From Clostridia bacterium (lineage in GTDB: Bacteria > Bacillota > Clostridia > Christensenellales > UBA1242), in the NCBI GenBank assembly GCA_028702545.1, contig JAQVOQ010000011.1, positions 1 to 20,104 of the forward strand: a stretch of 20,104 bases of DNA. Reading direction: 5' to 3'. Shown piece by piece: positions 7,332 through 15,568 of the stretch (positions within the stretch are counted from its first letter, which is position 1; every line of letters starts with the position of its first letter). The notes under the pieces were generated by a model. It had not been told where the DNA came from and made no database searches. It worked only from the letters and a program-made list of their open reading frames with translations. The position numbers were made by a program, and so were the translations under genes.

Positions 7332-7931
7332 TTATTCATCTAAGCCATCTTGTCCTAAAAATTGGTCGCATTTTTCTAAAATTTGTTCCATTCCAAATTT
7401 TTGCTGTGAGCTGGATATAATAACATCTCTTCCAGTAAGACCAACGGCATTAGCAAGTGAATGTGCATAATTAAAACGCTGAGATTTGCTAAGTTTATCG
7501 GCCTTTGTTGCAATTATTACAAAAGGTACTGAATAGTAATGTAAAAAAGTTAACATTTGTTTATCAAGCAAACTTGGCTTATGCCTTATATCCATTAAAA
7601 CGAATACGCAAGTTAACCTTTTTGATTTTAATAAATAGTCCTCAATAAGTTGTGTCCACCTTTGTTCATCGGCTTTTGATGCATTATGATAGCCGTAACC
7701 TGGCAAGTCAACAATATAAAACTCATCATTTATTAAAAAATAGTTAATGTGTTTAGTTTTACCCGGTGTAGAACTCGTTTTTGCAAGCGCATTTTTGTTG
7801 GTTAATGCATTAATTAAACTGCTTTTACCCGCATTACTCCTGCCAACAAAAGCCACTTCTTTTAGATTAGTTTCTAAAATTTTATCGCTTTCTGCTACCG
7901 TTATAATAAATTTTGAGGTTTTAATTTTCAT
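7332..7931 (-). CDS. engB: Ribosome biogenesis GTPase EngB (YsxC/YihA)
   Basis: EngB is an essential GTPase that assists late assembly of the 50S ribosomal subunit. The 199-aa protein shows the GTPase motifs in order: G1 GRSNAGKSS (30-38), the G2 threonine in STPGKT (about 55), G3 DLPGYG (75-80), G4 TKAD (142-145) and G5 SSS (about 173-175). Length is normal. It begins 7 bp after the lon stop; AAGGA at the end of lon serves as ribosome binding site. Pairing with lon is the same as lonA-ysxC in B. subtilis, so the two are co-transcribed and end at the terminator at 7268. Confidence 0.97.
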   Translation of the reverse strand: MKIKTSKFIITVAESDKILETNLKEVAFVGRSNAGKSSLINALTNKNALAKTSSTPGKTKHINYFLINDEFYIVDLPGYGYHNASKADEQRWTQLIEDYLLKSKRLTCVFVLMDIRHKPSLLDKQMLTFLHYYSVPFVIIATKADKLSKSQRFNYAHSLANAVGLTGRDVIISSSQQKFGMEQILEKCDQFLGQDGLDE

Positions 7932-7938
7932 TTAGTAA

Positions 7939-10302
7939 TTATCCTTTTAGTGCATGCATTGCAACTTCTTTTAAATTGTTTACAAAAATTATTTGCATAT
8001 TGTCAGTTACTTCTTTTGATAGTTCGTTAACATCTTCCCTGTTCTGTTCTGGAACTAACACTTTTTCTACTCCCGCTCTTTTTGCTGCATAAATTTTTTC
8101 TTTAACTCCGCCTATTGCTAAAACATTACCACGAATTGTAATTTCGCCAGTCATAGCAAGGTTGGCGTCTACTTCGCGACCTGTAAAACTAGATAAAATT
8201 GCAGTAGCAAGCGCTGCACCCGCACTTGGGCCTTCTTTTTTAACTGCGCCTTCCGGCACATGTATATGAATATCTTTTTCTTTAAAATCTTTATTGTCAA
8301 TATTAAAGTCACTAGCAAGGCTTTTAACTGCGCTGAGTGCAGCCGAGGCACTCTCTTTCATAACTTCGCCAAGACTACCAGTAAGTAAAATTTTTCCGTC
8401 TCCTGAGGTTGTATTTGTTTCAATTGTTAAAATATCGCCACCAACAGATGAATAACTAAGAGCAGTAACTAGTCCAACTTCATCTTTTTTTCTTCTTATA
8501 CTTCTTATTAATTTTACTGCACCCAAATATTCATATAGGTTGCTAACATTGATTTCATACTTAATTTTATTGCGTTTTTCTTTTTCTTCTGACACTAATT
8601 TTACAGCAACTTTACGGCAAATCTTTGCAATTTGACGCTCTAAGTTTCTCACGCCTGCCTCATAAGTATAACTATCAATAATTTTTTGCATAGCCTCATC
8701 AGTTATTATTATTTGACCTTTATGTAAACCATGTTTTTTGCTCTCTTTTAATAGTAAATAATTTTTAGCAATATCCATTTTTTCGTTACTCGTATAACTA
8801 GATAGCTCTATAACTTCCATTCTATCTAAAAGTGGCCTTGGAATTTCCTGCATATTATTTGCAGTAGCTATAAACATAACATCGGACAAATCATAAGGCA
8901 CTTCTAAAAAGTTATCTCTAAAAATTTGGTTTTGTTCTGGGTCTAAAATCTCTAACATCGCACTTGCTGGGTCGCCTTTATGGTCAGACGCCATTTTGTC
9001 AATCTCGTCAATTAAAAACACAGGGTTGCCACTTCCGGCTAATTTCATATTATAAATAATTCTGCCCGGCATAGCGCCAACATAAGTTTTGCGGTGACCT
9101 CTAAGTTCGCTCTCGTCTTTAACGCCACCAAGTGCCATTTTAACAAAATTACGACCTAAAGCCCTTGCAATACTTTTTGCAACGCTAGTTTTTCCAACGC
9201 CTGGAGGGCCTACAAAACAAATAATTTGTCCGCTAATTTTATCGGTTAATTGCATAACTGCAAGGTGTTCTATAATGCGCTCTTTAACATCTTTTAACCC
9301 CGCGTGGTCTTCGTCTAAAATTTGTCTTGCCTTTACTAAATTTTTATTATCTTTTGTTTTTTTGTTCCAAGGCAATTCCACTATCACATCTAAATAATTT
9401 CTTATAATAGCATTTTCTGGTGCTGCAACTGGCATTTTTTTAACGCGTGATAATTCTTTTAATGATTTTTCTTTTGCCTCTTTTGGCATTTTTAAACTTA
9501 TTAATTTTTGTTCTAATACAGCATACTCATCTTCTTCATCGCCAAGTTCGGCGCTTATTGCTTTCATTTGCTCTCTAAGGTAATAATCCTTTTGAGCCTT
9601 GTCCATATTTGTTCTAATATTAAAATTAATTTTTTTATTAATTTTTGCCACTTCAGTTTCTTCAATTAAGAAATTGATTAATTTTTTTAATCTATTCTCC
9701 GTATCAAACTCTTCTAAAATTTCTAACTGCTTTTTTTCGTGCTTAATTACTAATGCCGCAACGCTATCTATAAACATATTTGCATTTTCAATAGAATTGA
9801 TAAAAGCGAGAACATCGCCACTAATTTTATTATCTATACTAGCGTACTGCAAAAAACGCTCTTTTGCATTTACAAAAAGTGCTTTTGTTACAACAGTATC
9901 CACATTAAAAACTTGTGCCTCTTCAACTTCAACTAAAAAGTATGGCATTTCCTCTATTATTCTTTTAATAATCGCACGCTTTGAACCGTGAGCTAGCAAT
10001 TTTATAACATCAGCTCCTGATTTAATCGCTTGCCTAATATCGCAAATTGTGCCGACCAAACTAATATCGTTAATCGTTGGACTAATAACACTCAAATTTT
10101 TTTGTGTTGTTAAAAATATTTGTTCTCCTGTTTCAAGTGCTTCTTTAATTGCCCTTTTACTACTTTCTTTGCCTATATCGCAAGTCACTGGCATATCAGG
10201 AAAGGCTACAACGCCTTTTAGAGCTATCATTTTATATTGCGGACTTAATTTAATACTTTTTAATATAGCCGCAGACGGTTTAATTGATAATATTTTTTCC
10301 AT
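7939..10302 (-). CDS. lon: ATP-dependent protease Lon (LonA type)
   Basis: Lon is a cytoplasmic AAA+ protease that degrades misfolded and regulatory proteins. I start at the ATG 10300-10302, 5 nt after AAGGAGG; an in-frame ATG at 10323 lies upstream of that site. The 787-aa product has the LonA layout: substrate-binding N-domain (about 20-205), a helical linker, the AAA+ module with Walker A GPPGVGKT (365-372) and Walker B FLIDEIDK (about 430-437), and the C-terminal protease domain. The catalytic serine is S693 in GPSAG, with the partner lysine about 43 residues on in GGVKEK. The residue pair before the serine motif is Glu-Gly where LonA proteins usually have Asp-Gly. It has its own promoter and is followed by engB. 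Confidence 0.97.
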   Translation of the reverse strand: MEKILSIKPSAAILKSIKLSPQYKMIALKGVVAFPDMPVTCDIGKESSKRAIKEALETGEQIFLTTQKNLSVISPTINDISLVGTICDIRQAIKSGADVIKLLAHGSKRAIIKRIIEEMPYFLVEVEEAQVFNVDTVVTKALFVNAKERFLQYASIDNKISGDVLAFINSIENANMFIDSVAALVIKHEKKQLEILEEFDTENRLKKLINFLIEETEVAKINKKINFNIRTNMDKAQKDYYLREQMKAISAELGDEEDEYAVLEQKLISLKMPKEAKEKSLKELSRVKKMPVAAPENAIIRNYLDVIVELPWNKKTKDNKNLVKARQILDEDHAGLKDVKERIIEHLAVMQLTDKISGQIICFVGPPGVGKTSVAKSIARALGRNFVKMALGGVKDESELRGHRKTYVGAMPGRIIYNMKLAGSGNPVFLIDEIDKMASDHKGDPASAMLEILDPEQNQIFRDNFLEVPYDLSDVMFIATANNMQEIPRPLLDRMEVIELSSYTSNEKMDIAKNYLLLKESKKHGLHKGQIIITDEAMQKIIDSYTYEAGVRNLERQIAKICRKVAVKLVSEEKEKRNKIKYEINVSNLYEYLGAVKLIRSIRRKKDEVGLVTALSYSSVGGDILTIETNTTSGDGKILLTGSLGEVMKESASAALSAVKSLASDFNIDNKDFKEKDIHIHVPEGAVKKEGPSAGAALATAILSSFTGREVDANLAMTGEITIRGNVLAIGGVKEKIYAAKRAGVEKVLVPEQNREDVNELSKEVTDNMQIIFVNNLKEVAMHALKG

Positions 10303-10307
10303 ATGTA

Positions 10308-10314
10308 CCTCCTT
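10308..10314 (-). promoter_or_regulatory. Ribosome binding site that fixes the lon start
   Basis: AAGGAGG on the minus strand, 5 nt before the ATG at 10302. It lies inside the longer in-frame reading that opens at 10323, so the longer start is unlikely. Confidence 0.8.
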
Positions 10315-10394
10315 AAAAGTCATCCTTTATAATAATCAATTATTAAAAACTGTTTTTTAAAATATTTGCAAAAACCTTTTATTTTTGCGTTTTT

Positions 10395-10423
10395 ATTATA
10401 AATCATTTTGTGCTTTTTTGCAA
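10395..10423 (-). promoter_or_regulatory. Promoter of lon-engB
   Basis: On the minus strand TTGCAA (10418-10423) and TATAAT (10395-10400) are 17 bp apart. The expected leader is roughly 85 nt. No CtsR-type GGTCAAA repeat or CIRCE element is visible around it, so heat control by those regulators is not supported here. Confidence 0.8.
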
Positions 10424-10441
10424 GATGTTTAATGTAACTAT

Positions 10442-10473
10442 AAAAAAACATCTGCAGAAAATTGTCAGATGTT
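10442..10473 (-). terminator. Terminator after clpX
   Basis: On the minus strand an 8-bp perfect stem (10466-10473 with 10447-10454) encloses an 11-nt loop and runs into seven U. It is 37 bp after the clpX stop and separates tig-clpP-clpX from lon-engB. Confidence 0.82.
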
Positions 10474-10510
10474 GTCTTTTTTGTATCATTTTGGAAAAGA
10501 TTGTAAAAAT

Positions 10511-11773
10511 TTAGGCGTTAATTGGTACTTTATCAGAATATAGCACATGTGGTTCACCCGTTTCATTGATAAAACTCTCATCTAAAACAATAGTTTTTAT
10601 ATTTTTATTGCTCGGAGTTTTATACATTAATTCTAGCATACTGTCTTCTAGTATAGTTCTAAGTCCTCTTGCTCCGCTTTTTAAAGTAATAGCTTTTTTG
10701 GCAACTTCAACTAGTGCGCTATCATCAAACTCTAAATTTATTCCCTCTAAATTAAACATTTGTTTATATTGCTTTGTAATGGCATTTTTAGGCTCTTTTA
10801 AAATTTTTACAAGTGCGGTTTCTGATAATTCATTAACAGCAACAATTATCGGCATTCTTCCAACAAACTCTGGTATTAAACCAAACTTATTTAAGTCCTC
10901 TGGCTTAACTTTTTTAACTTCTTCCTCTGCTTTTATCTCGCTTGTTGTTGGGTCTGATATGTTAAAACCTAGTTTATTCAAATTAATACGACTCTCAATA
11001 ATTTTATCTATGCCAACAAAAGCACCTCCACAAATAAATAAAATATTTGTAGTGTCTATACTCAAATTTTCTTGATATGGAAATTTTCTGCCCCCTTGCG
11101 GTGGCACACTAGCCGTTGTTCCTTCAATAATTTTTAGTAGCGCTTGTTGAACACCTTCGCCACTTGGGTCACGCGGCAACGCTTTGTTTTGCGACTTTTT
11201 TGCAATTTTATCAATCTCGTCAATATAAACTATGCCTCGCTCGGCTCTTTTAATATCATAGTCTGCTGCTTGAATTAGTTTGAGTAAAATGCTCTCAACA
11301 TCTTCTCCCACATATCCAGCTTCTGTTAAAGTAGTCGCATCGGCGGCAACAAACGGCACCTCTAAAATTTTGGCTAAGGTACTAGCAAGCAAAGTTTTGC
11401 CACAACCCGTAGGACCTAAAAGAAGCACATTGCTTTTTTCTAACTCTACAATATTCTTATTTTTTAAACTAATTTTATTTTCCAAATTATAATTTATACG
11501 TTTGTAATGATTATAAACAGCGACAGATAGCACTTTTTTAGCTTTTTCTTGATCTATAATGTAATCATCTAATTTGGCTTTAATTTGCTCTGGCGTAAGA
11601 AGATTTACTTTGCCTTCAAATTTTACCATTTCGTCTTCTTTCAGTATCTCTTTGCAAATTGAAATACACTCATCACAAATAAAGCTAGTGCCCGATGGGC
11701 TAGCTACTAATTTTCCCGCTTCTGTGCTACTTTTGCCACAAAACGAGCAAAACATTTTAGAATAATTTTCCAT
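10511..11773 (-). CDS. clpX: ATP-dependent Clp protease ATP-binding subunit ClpX
   Basis: ClpX unfolds substrates and feeds them into ClpP. The 420-aa protein opens with the zinc-binding domain (C9, C12, C33, C36). The AAA+ domain has Walker A GPTGCGKT (120-127), the pore loop GYVG (153-156) and Walker B IVYIDEIDK (181-189). The ClpP-docking tripeptide is present as L268-G-F. Sensor residues lie in the GRMP and GARGLR blocks near 305 and 368. Length is typical. The ATG at 11773 has an AGAGG site a few bases upstream; a second ATG at codon 7 is less well placed. It lies 73 bp after clpP with no terminator between, so the two are probably co-transcribed, giving matched ClpXP subunits. Confidence 0.97.
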   Translation of the reverse strand: MENYSKMFCSFCGKSSTEAGKLVASPSGTSFICDECISICKEILKEDEMVKFEGKVNLLTPEQIKAKLDDYIIDQEKAKKVLSVAVYNHYKRINYNLENKISLKNKNIVELEKSNVLLLGPTGCGKTLLASTLAKILEVPFVAADATTLTEAGYVGEDVESILLKLIQAADYDIKRAERGIVYIDEIDKIAKKSQNKALPRDPSGEGVQQALLKIIEGTTASVPPQGGRKFPYQENLSIDTTNILFICGGAFVGIDKIIESRINLNKLGFNISDPTTSEIKAEEEVKKVKPEDLNKFGLIPEFVGRMPIIVAVNELSETALVKILKEPKNAITKQYKQMFNLEGINLEFDDSALVEVAKKAITLKSGARGLRTILEDSMLELMYKTPSNKNIKTIVLDESFINETGEPHVLYSDKVPINA

Positions 11774-11846
11774 TAATACCTCTTACTTTGGATTTTTTAA
11801 TCTTGCTACTTATTAGTTTTATCCATTGTAAAGGTTTTTATAAAAC

Positions 11847-12428
11847 TTAAATTTTCTTTTCTACTATTTTATCAACAATACCATATTCAATAGCGGCATT
11901 TGCATCCAAATAATAATCTCTGTTGCTATCATTTTTAATTTTTTCTACTGTTTGGCCTGTTAATTTACTTAAAATTTCATTCATTTTAATTTTTAATTTT
12001 ACTATTTGTTCAGCGGCAATTTGCATATCACTAGCGTTACCATTCATACCACCGCTAGGCTCATGAATCATAACTCTGCTATTAGGCAAACAAAAACGCT
12101 TGCCCTTTTCGCCACATGCTAAAAGCACCGCCGCCATAGACGCGGCAAGGCCGACGCAAATTGTGCTAACAGTGCTTTTAATGCAACTTATTGTATCTAA
12201 TATTGCTAAGCCACTATCAACAGAGCCACCGGGGCTGTTGATATATAAGCTTATCGGTTTTTTGTTATCTTTTGCTTCTAAATAAAGAAGCTGTGCAACA
12301 ACTGTGTTTGCTAATTCTGTCGTAACTTCTCCTGTTAAAAATATAATTCTGTCTTCTAATAATCTTGAGTAAATATCATAAGAGCGCTCAACATTTCCAA
12401 CTTGATCAATTACCATAGGTATTAGCAT
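11847..12428 (-). CDS. clpP: ATP-dependent Clp protease proteolytic subunit ClpP
   Basis: ClpP forms the tetradecameric serine-protease chamber used by ClpX and other Clp ATPases. The 193-aa protein has the full catalytic triad: S97 in GLAASMAA, H122 in MIHEP and D171 in NRDYY. The oligomerisation and substrate-strand segment INSPGGSV (64-71) is intact. There is only a very short N-terminal extension, so little propeptide processing is expected. AAGGTGG lies about 9 nt before the ATG at 12428. It starts 20 bp after trigger factor and is followed by clpX, the common tig-clpP-clpX order. Confidence 0.97.
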   Translation of the reverse strand: MLIPMVIDQVGNVERSYDIYSRLLEDRIIFLTGEVTTELANTVVAQLLYLEAKDNKKPISLYINSPGGSVDSGLAILDTISCIKSTVSTICVGLAASMAAVLLACGEKGKRFCLPNSRVMIHEPSGGMNGNASDMQIAAEQIVKLKIKMNEILSKLTGQTVEKIKNDSNRDYYLDANAAIEYGIVDKIVEKKI

Positions 12429-12448
12429 AAAAATAAACCACCTTTAAA

Positions 12449-13729
12449 TTAAATGTTGTTATTTTTCCTCAAGAAGTCAAGTAGCTTGGTTACAATTATA
12501 TTGCTAGCAATGTGATCTACTCTTTCTTCAGTTAAGGCTTTTTCAAATTCTTTTTTAGATTTATTTTCTTTTGCACTTAGTTCAGTAATACTTGCGTCAA
12601 ATTCTTCTTTTGTTATTTCTATTTTTTCAGCTTTAATAATTGCTTCTAACACTAATTTTGTTTTAACAGTTTTAATTGCATCTTCTCGTCTATCCGCTCT
12701 CATATCTTCTAGCTTTAATTTCATCATAGTTAAATAGTCATTAAGTTTAAGGCCTTGATACATTAATCTATATTCAAATTCTTTAATAAAAGCACTTATT
12801 TGCTCTTCTATCATAGACTCTGGTGTTTCGGTAGTACAATTTTCTACAATTTTATTTATTAAATAATTCTCAGCGGCTACTACAGCATCTGCGTCAGCCT
12901 TTTTTTGAAGTTCTTTTTTAATATCAGCTTTCCATTCTTCTAATGTATTAAATTCACTCATATTTTGTGCTAATTCATCACTTAGTTCCGGCAATTGTTT
13001 TTCGCGGATTATGTGAATTTTAACCTCAAATATGCTAGTTTTACCTTTTAAGTCTTCTGCATGATAATTATCTGGGAATTTTACACTAAGTGCCTTCTCT
13101 TCGTTTAGTTTTAAACCCACCATTTGCTCTTCAAAGCCCGGTATGAATTGACCCGAACCAATTTCAAGCTCATAGTTTTCAGCCGTTCCACCCTCAAATT
13201 TAACGCCATCTACGCTGCCTGAAAAATCAAATGTAACCGTATCACCCATTTTAATTTCGCGTTCCACTTCAACTAGTCTGCTCGCTTTGTCTTGTGCTAG
13301 CATAAGTTCAGCAGTAACAGCGTCATCAGATACAGTATTGTCAACTTTTTTAATTGTTAAACCTGTATATTTACCTAAAGTCACTTCTGGTTTAACTTCC
13401 ACCTCAACAAGTAGTATTGCACCCTCAGCATCCATCTTTTTAACATCTAAACTTGGACTAGAAATAGGCTCTAAATCTGTTTCTTTGTCTAAAATTTCTC
13501 CATAATAATCATAAAATGCGTGTTCTAGTGCGTGTTCATAAAAAACACCTTCTCCATACATTTTTTCTATTAAATGTTTAGGTGCTTTGCCTTTTCTAAA
13601 ACCTTGAACATTATATTTTGCTCCCTCGTGCTCGTAGGCGTGTTCTACTGCATGAGTCCATTCTTCTTTTGATACTTCAATTTCAAATTTAACCTTTTTG
13701 TTTTTTAAAATCTCTTTAGTGTATTTCAT
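12449..13729 (-). CDS. tig: Trigger factor, ribosome-associated chaperone and prolyl isomerase
   Basis: Trigger factor sits at the ribosomal exit tunnel and is the first chaperone to meet nascent chains. The 426-aa protein has the ribosome-docking signature GFRKGKAP (43-50), an FKBP-type peptidyl-prolyl isomerase domain at about residues 150-240 (GDTVTFDFSG through FEVKIHIIRE) and a helical C-terminal arm domain to the end. AGGAGA precedes the ATG at 13729 at good spacing. It leads the tig-clpP-clpX transcript. Its promoter carries an inverted repeat resembling a CIRCE element, which would put it under HrcA control if real. Confidence 0.97.
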   Translation of the reverse strand: MKYTKEILKNKKVKFEIEVSKEEWTHAVEHAYEHEGAKYNVQGFRKGKAPKHLIEKMYGEGVFYEHALEHAFYDYYGEILDKETDLEPISSPSLDVKKMDAEGAILLVEVEVKPEVTLGKYTGLTIKKVDNTVSDDAVTAELMLAQDKASRLVEVEREIKMGDTVTFDFSGSVDGVKFEGGTAENYELEIGSGQFIPGFEEQMVGLKLNEEKALSVKFPDNYHAEDLKGKTSIFEVKIHIIREKQLPELSDELAQNMSEFNTLEEWKADIKKELQKKADADAVVAAENYLINKIVENCTTETPESMIEEQISAFIKEFEYRLMYQGLKLNDYLTMMKLKLEDMRADRREDAIKTVKTKLVLEAIIKAEKIEITKEEFDASITELSAKENKSKKEFEKALTEERVDHIASNIIVTKLLDFLRKNNNI

Positions 13730-13765
13730 TGTTTATCTTCTCCTAAATTAAAAAATTCTAGGGCT

Positions 13766-13795
13766 ATTTTAGCACATATTATTGTTTAGTGCCAC
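13766..13795 (-). promoter_or_regulatory. tig promoter (extended -10) overlapped by a CIRCE-like inverted repeat
   Basis: On the minus strand TGC-TAAAAT (TAAAAT at 13766-13771) is an extended -10 with only a poor -35 (TGGCAC) 17 bp upstream. Overlapping it at 13769-13795 is a 27-bp inverted repeat with the CIRCE architecture of 9-N9-9. On the plus strand the left arm TTAGCACAT matches the consensus TTAGCACTC at 7 of 9 positions. The right arm TAGTGCCAC matches GAGTGCTAA at 6 of 9. HrcA binding is an inference. Confidence 0.4.
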
Positions 13796-13840
13796 CCTTT
13801 TTATGTAAAAACAAACATTATTTTGACTGTTTTTCGCATT

Positions 13841-13883
13841 AAAAAATCTGTTCAACCTAAATTTTAAAAGCTTTTACAGATTT
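13841..13883 (-). terminator. Probable terminator after the two small membrane protein genes
   Basis: On the minus strand AAATCTGT (13876-13883) pairs perfectly with ACAGATTT (13844-13851) and the 3' arm runs into six U. The loop is long (24 nt) but contains the self-complementary AAAAGCTTTT. It lies 18 bp beyond the stop at 13902 and upstream of the tig promoter. Confidence 0.55.
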
Positions 13884-13901
13884 ATCTAAATTTCTTTTAA
13901 G

Positions 13902-14279
13902 TTATATAATTAACCTTATACAAAAATAAATAAAAGTAAAACCAATAACATAACATACGATTATGGAAGTCAACCTATCTTTAAGGAAAGTTTTAAATTC
14001 CTTATTTTGATTTTTTATTATTTTTGATTTTTTATAAACATAATCTTCGCCACCTTCTTCAGTAGCCATTTCTAAAATTAATTCTTCTTCTTTAACGCTG
14101 ACTGTCGTTTTAATTTTTTTATAATTCTTATGAAGCGAATAAGCTAACATCAAAAAGGCAACGCCAAAGCATAGCAGTGCCAAAAAATTTATAACCATAG
14201 AAAAGGGCGACAATAACAAAAATATCATTGCCGCAAAAAACAAGCTAGCATTAACAATCAAATATTTACTAAAAATCAT
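13902..14279 (-). CDS. Small membrane protein of unknown function
   Basis: Not recognised. The 125-aa protein has two N-terminal hydrophobic helices (about residues 8-25 and 28-48), a charged 50-residue middle with lysines and a glutamate cluster (EEELILEMATEEGGED), and one more hydrophobic helix at the C-terminus (about 105-125). The charged loop is probably cytoplasmic. AGGGG is 5 nt before the ATG. It starts 15 bp after the other small membrane protein gene, so the two form a pair that is probably co-expressed. Codon use and AT content look like the neighbours, giving no sign of recent transfer. No function can be assigned from sequence. Confidence 0.75.
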   Translation of the reverse strand: MIFSKYLIVNASLFFAAMIFLLLSPFSMVINFLALLCFGVAFLMLAYSLHKNYKKIKTTVSVKEEELILEMATEEGGEDYVYKKSKIIKNQNKEFKTFLKDRLTSIIVCYVIGFTFIYFCIRLII

Positions 14280-14294
14280 TATTTCCCCTAAAAA

Positions 14295-14576
14295 TTAAAA
14301 TAGTGGTAGAATAACAAAAATTACAATCAATACAACAGATACTATATAACTTACCATATAAAGTAAATTTCTTTTTGTTTTAACATAAAAGAAAGCAGAA
14401 ATTGCCACTAAAATATAGGCAAGTGCATTTGCAACTGTTGTAAAAATATTAGCAATACTTGCAAATAACCCTGTGTTATTTTGTGCAATATAGCCAAAAA
14501 TAAGTGCTATTGCTAAAAGTATTATTGCAAAATATGCAGTTGCGTTTACAAGTTTTTTAAGTTTAAGTTCGTTCAT
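14295..14576 (-). CDS. Small membrane protein of unknown function with three predicted helices
   Basis: Not recognised. The 93-aa protein is almost entirely hydrophobic, with predicted helices at about residues 10-29, 38-65 and 71-91, and short charged ends (MNELKLKK) and loop (KTKRN). An AGGAGA site lies about 6 nt before the ATG. It follows rluD after a 77-bp gap in which I see no convincing terminator, so readthrough from the sepF-lspA-rluD unit is possible. It is paired with the 125-aa membrane protein downstream. Its size would suit a small accessory or scaffold protein, but nothing in the sequence identifies one. Confidence 0.72.
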   Translation of the reverse strand: MNELKLKKLVNATAYFAIILLAIALIFGYIAQNNTGLFASIANIFTTVANALAYILVAISAFFYVKTKRNLLYMVSYIVSVVLIVIFVILPLF

Positions 14577-14653
14577 TTTTTATCTCCTAATTATAAAATT
14601 ATCTTTTTTAGTCTTACAAGTTCATATTAACATATTTATACTAAATTGTTAAA

Positions 14654-15568
14654 TTAATTAAACAAAGTTTTAACCATTTTTTCAAAATAGAGTGGAAGTG
14701 GCGCTTCAAAGGTCATAAACTGACCCGTTATAGGGTGAGTAAACGACAATTTGTGAGCGTGCAACAATTGTCCTTTTAATTTAATGTTTTTGTAAGCGTG
14801 CCCATAAGTAGCGTCGCCTAAAATTGGATGACCAATATATTTTGCGTGCACTCTTATTTGGTGCGTTCTGCCCGTCAATAAATTAAACTCAACATAAGAA
14901 AAATTGTTAAACCTTTCTAAAACCTTATATTCGGTTATTGCAATTCTTCCCTTTGTTGGAGTTGTAACTGCAATTTTTTTACGATCTTTTGTGCTTCTAT
15001 CTAGGTTTTTATTAATTACTCCGCTATCTTCTTTTATGTTACCCGAACAAATTGCCAGATAAACTCTTTTTGCTGACTTTTCTCTTATTTGCTTTGCTAA
15101 CTTCTCGTGTACATCATTATTTTTTGCAATAACAAGCAGTCCTGAAGTATCTTTATCTAACCTATGCACAATGCCCGGTCTAACACTAGAATTTACACTG
15201 CTCAAATTTTTAAAGTGATGCATAAGTGCGTTTACTAATGTGCCCGTATAATTGCCAACAGCAGGATGCACAACCATGCCCTGTGCTTTATTTATTACCG
15301 CTAAATACTCATCTTCATAAACTATGTCAAGTGGCAAATCTTCTGCAACAATATCTAGCACTTCTTCCTCTATTAAGGTTACTAAAATTATATCTTTTGT
15401 CTTTAATAGATGTCCTGCTTTTTTAGGCAAACTATCGTTTACTAAAACCAACCCTTTTTCTATTAAATGTTTTATTTGGCTTCTAGTAACATTTTCTATT
15501 TGACTCTCTAAAAAAACATCTAGCCTTTTATTTATACTACTCTCATCTACAACGAATTGCTTTTGCAT
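14654..15568 (-). CDS. RluA/RluD-family ribosomal large subunit pseudouridine synthase
   Basis: Converts specific uridines of RNA, in this family usually 23S rRNA, to pseudouridine. The 304-aa protein has an N-terminal S4 RNA-binding domain (about residues 14-60, KRLDVFL through LVNDSLPKKA) and an RluD-type catalytic domain. The catalytic aspartate is D138 in HRLDKDTSG, preceded by PGIV, and a GRTHQIRVH block follows near residue 235. Length is normal. The ATG overlaps the lspA stop by one base (TAATG), so the two are translationally coupled. The gene corresponds in position to B. subtilis ylyB, next to lspA. The exact target uridines cannot be told from sequence. Confidence 0.95.
   Translation of the reverse strand: MQKQFVVDESSINKRLDVFLESQIENVTRSQIKHLIEKGLVLVNDSLPKKAGHLLKTKDIILVTLIEEEVLDIVAEDLPLDIVYEDEYLAVINKAQGMVVHPAVGNYTGTLVNALMHHFKNLSSVNSSVRPGIVHRLDKDTSGLLVIAKNNDVHEKLAKQIREKSAKRVYLAICSGNIKEDSGVINKNLDRSTKDRKKIAVTTPTKGRIAITEYKVLERFNNFSYVEFNLLTGRTHQIRVHAKYIGHPILGDATYGHAYKNIKLKGQLLHAHKLSFTHPITGQFMTFEAPLPLYFEKMVKTLFN

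Noticed and set aside
9599..9991. Plus-strand open frame of 130 codons
   Set aside because: It lies entirely opposite lon, has a low-complexity hydrophobic translation and no ribosome binding site: a shadow of the real gene. The same holds for 10566-11075 opposite clpX and 19306-19686 opposite groEL.
13729..13830. GGGTGGCAC upstream of tig, resembling the T-box sequence (AGGGTGGNACCGCG)
   Set aside because: The bases after it do not continue as CCGCG, no Stem I or specifier loop is visible, and no terminator lies between it and tig. The inverted repeat fits a protein operator better.
14590..14595. Perfect TATAAT (minus strand) just before the 93-aa membrane protein gene
   Set aside because: It would place the transcription start on or after the ribosome binding site, giving a leader without it; the -35 match (TTGTAA at 18 bp) is also weak.
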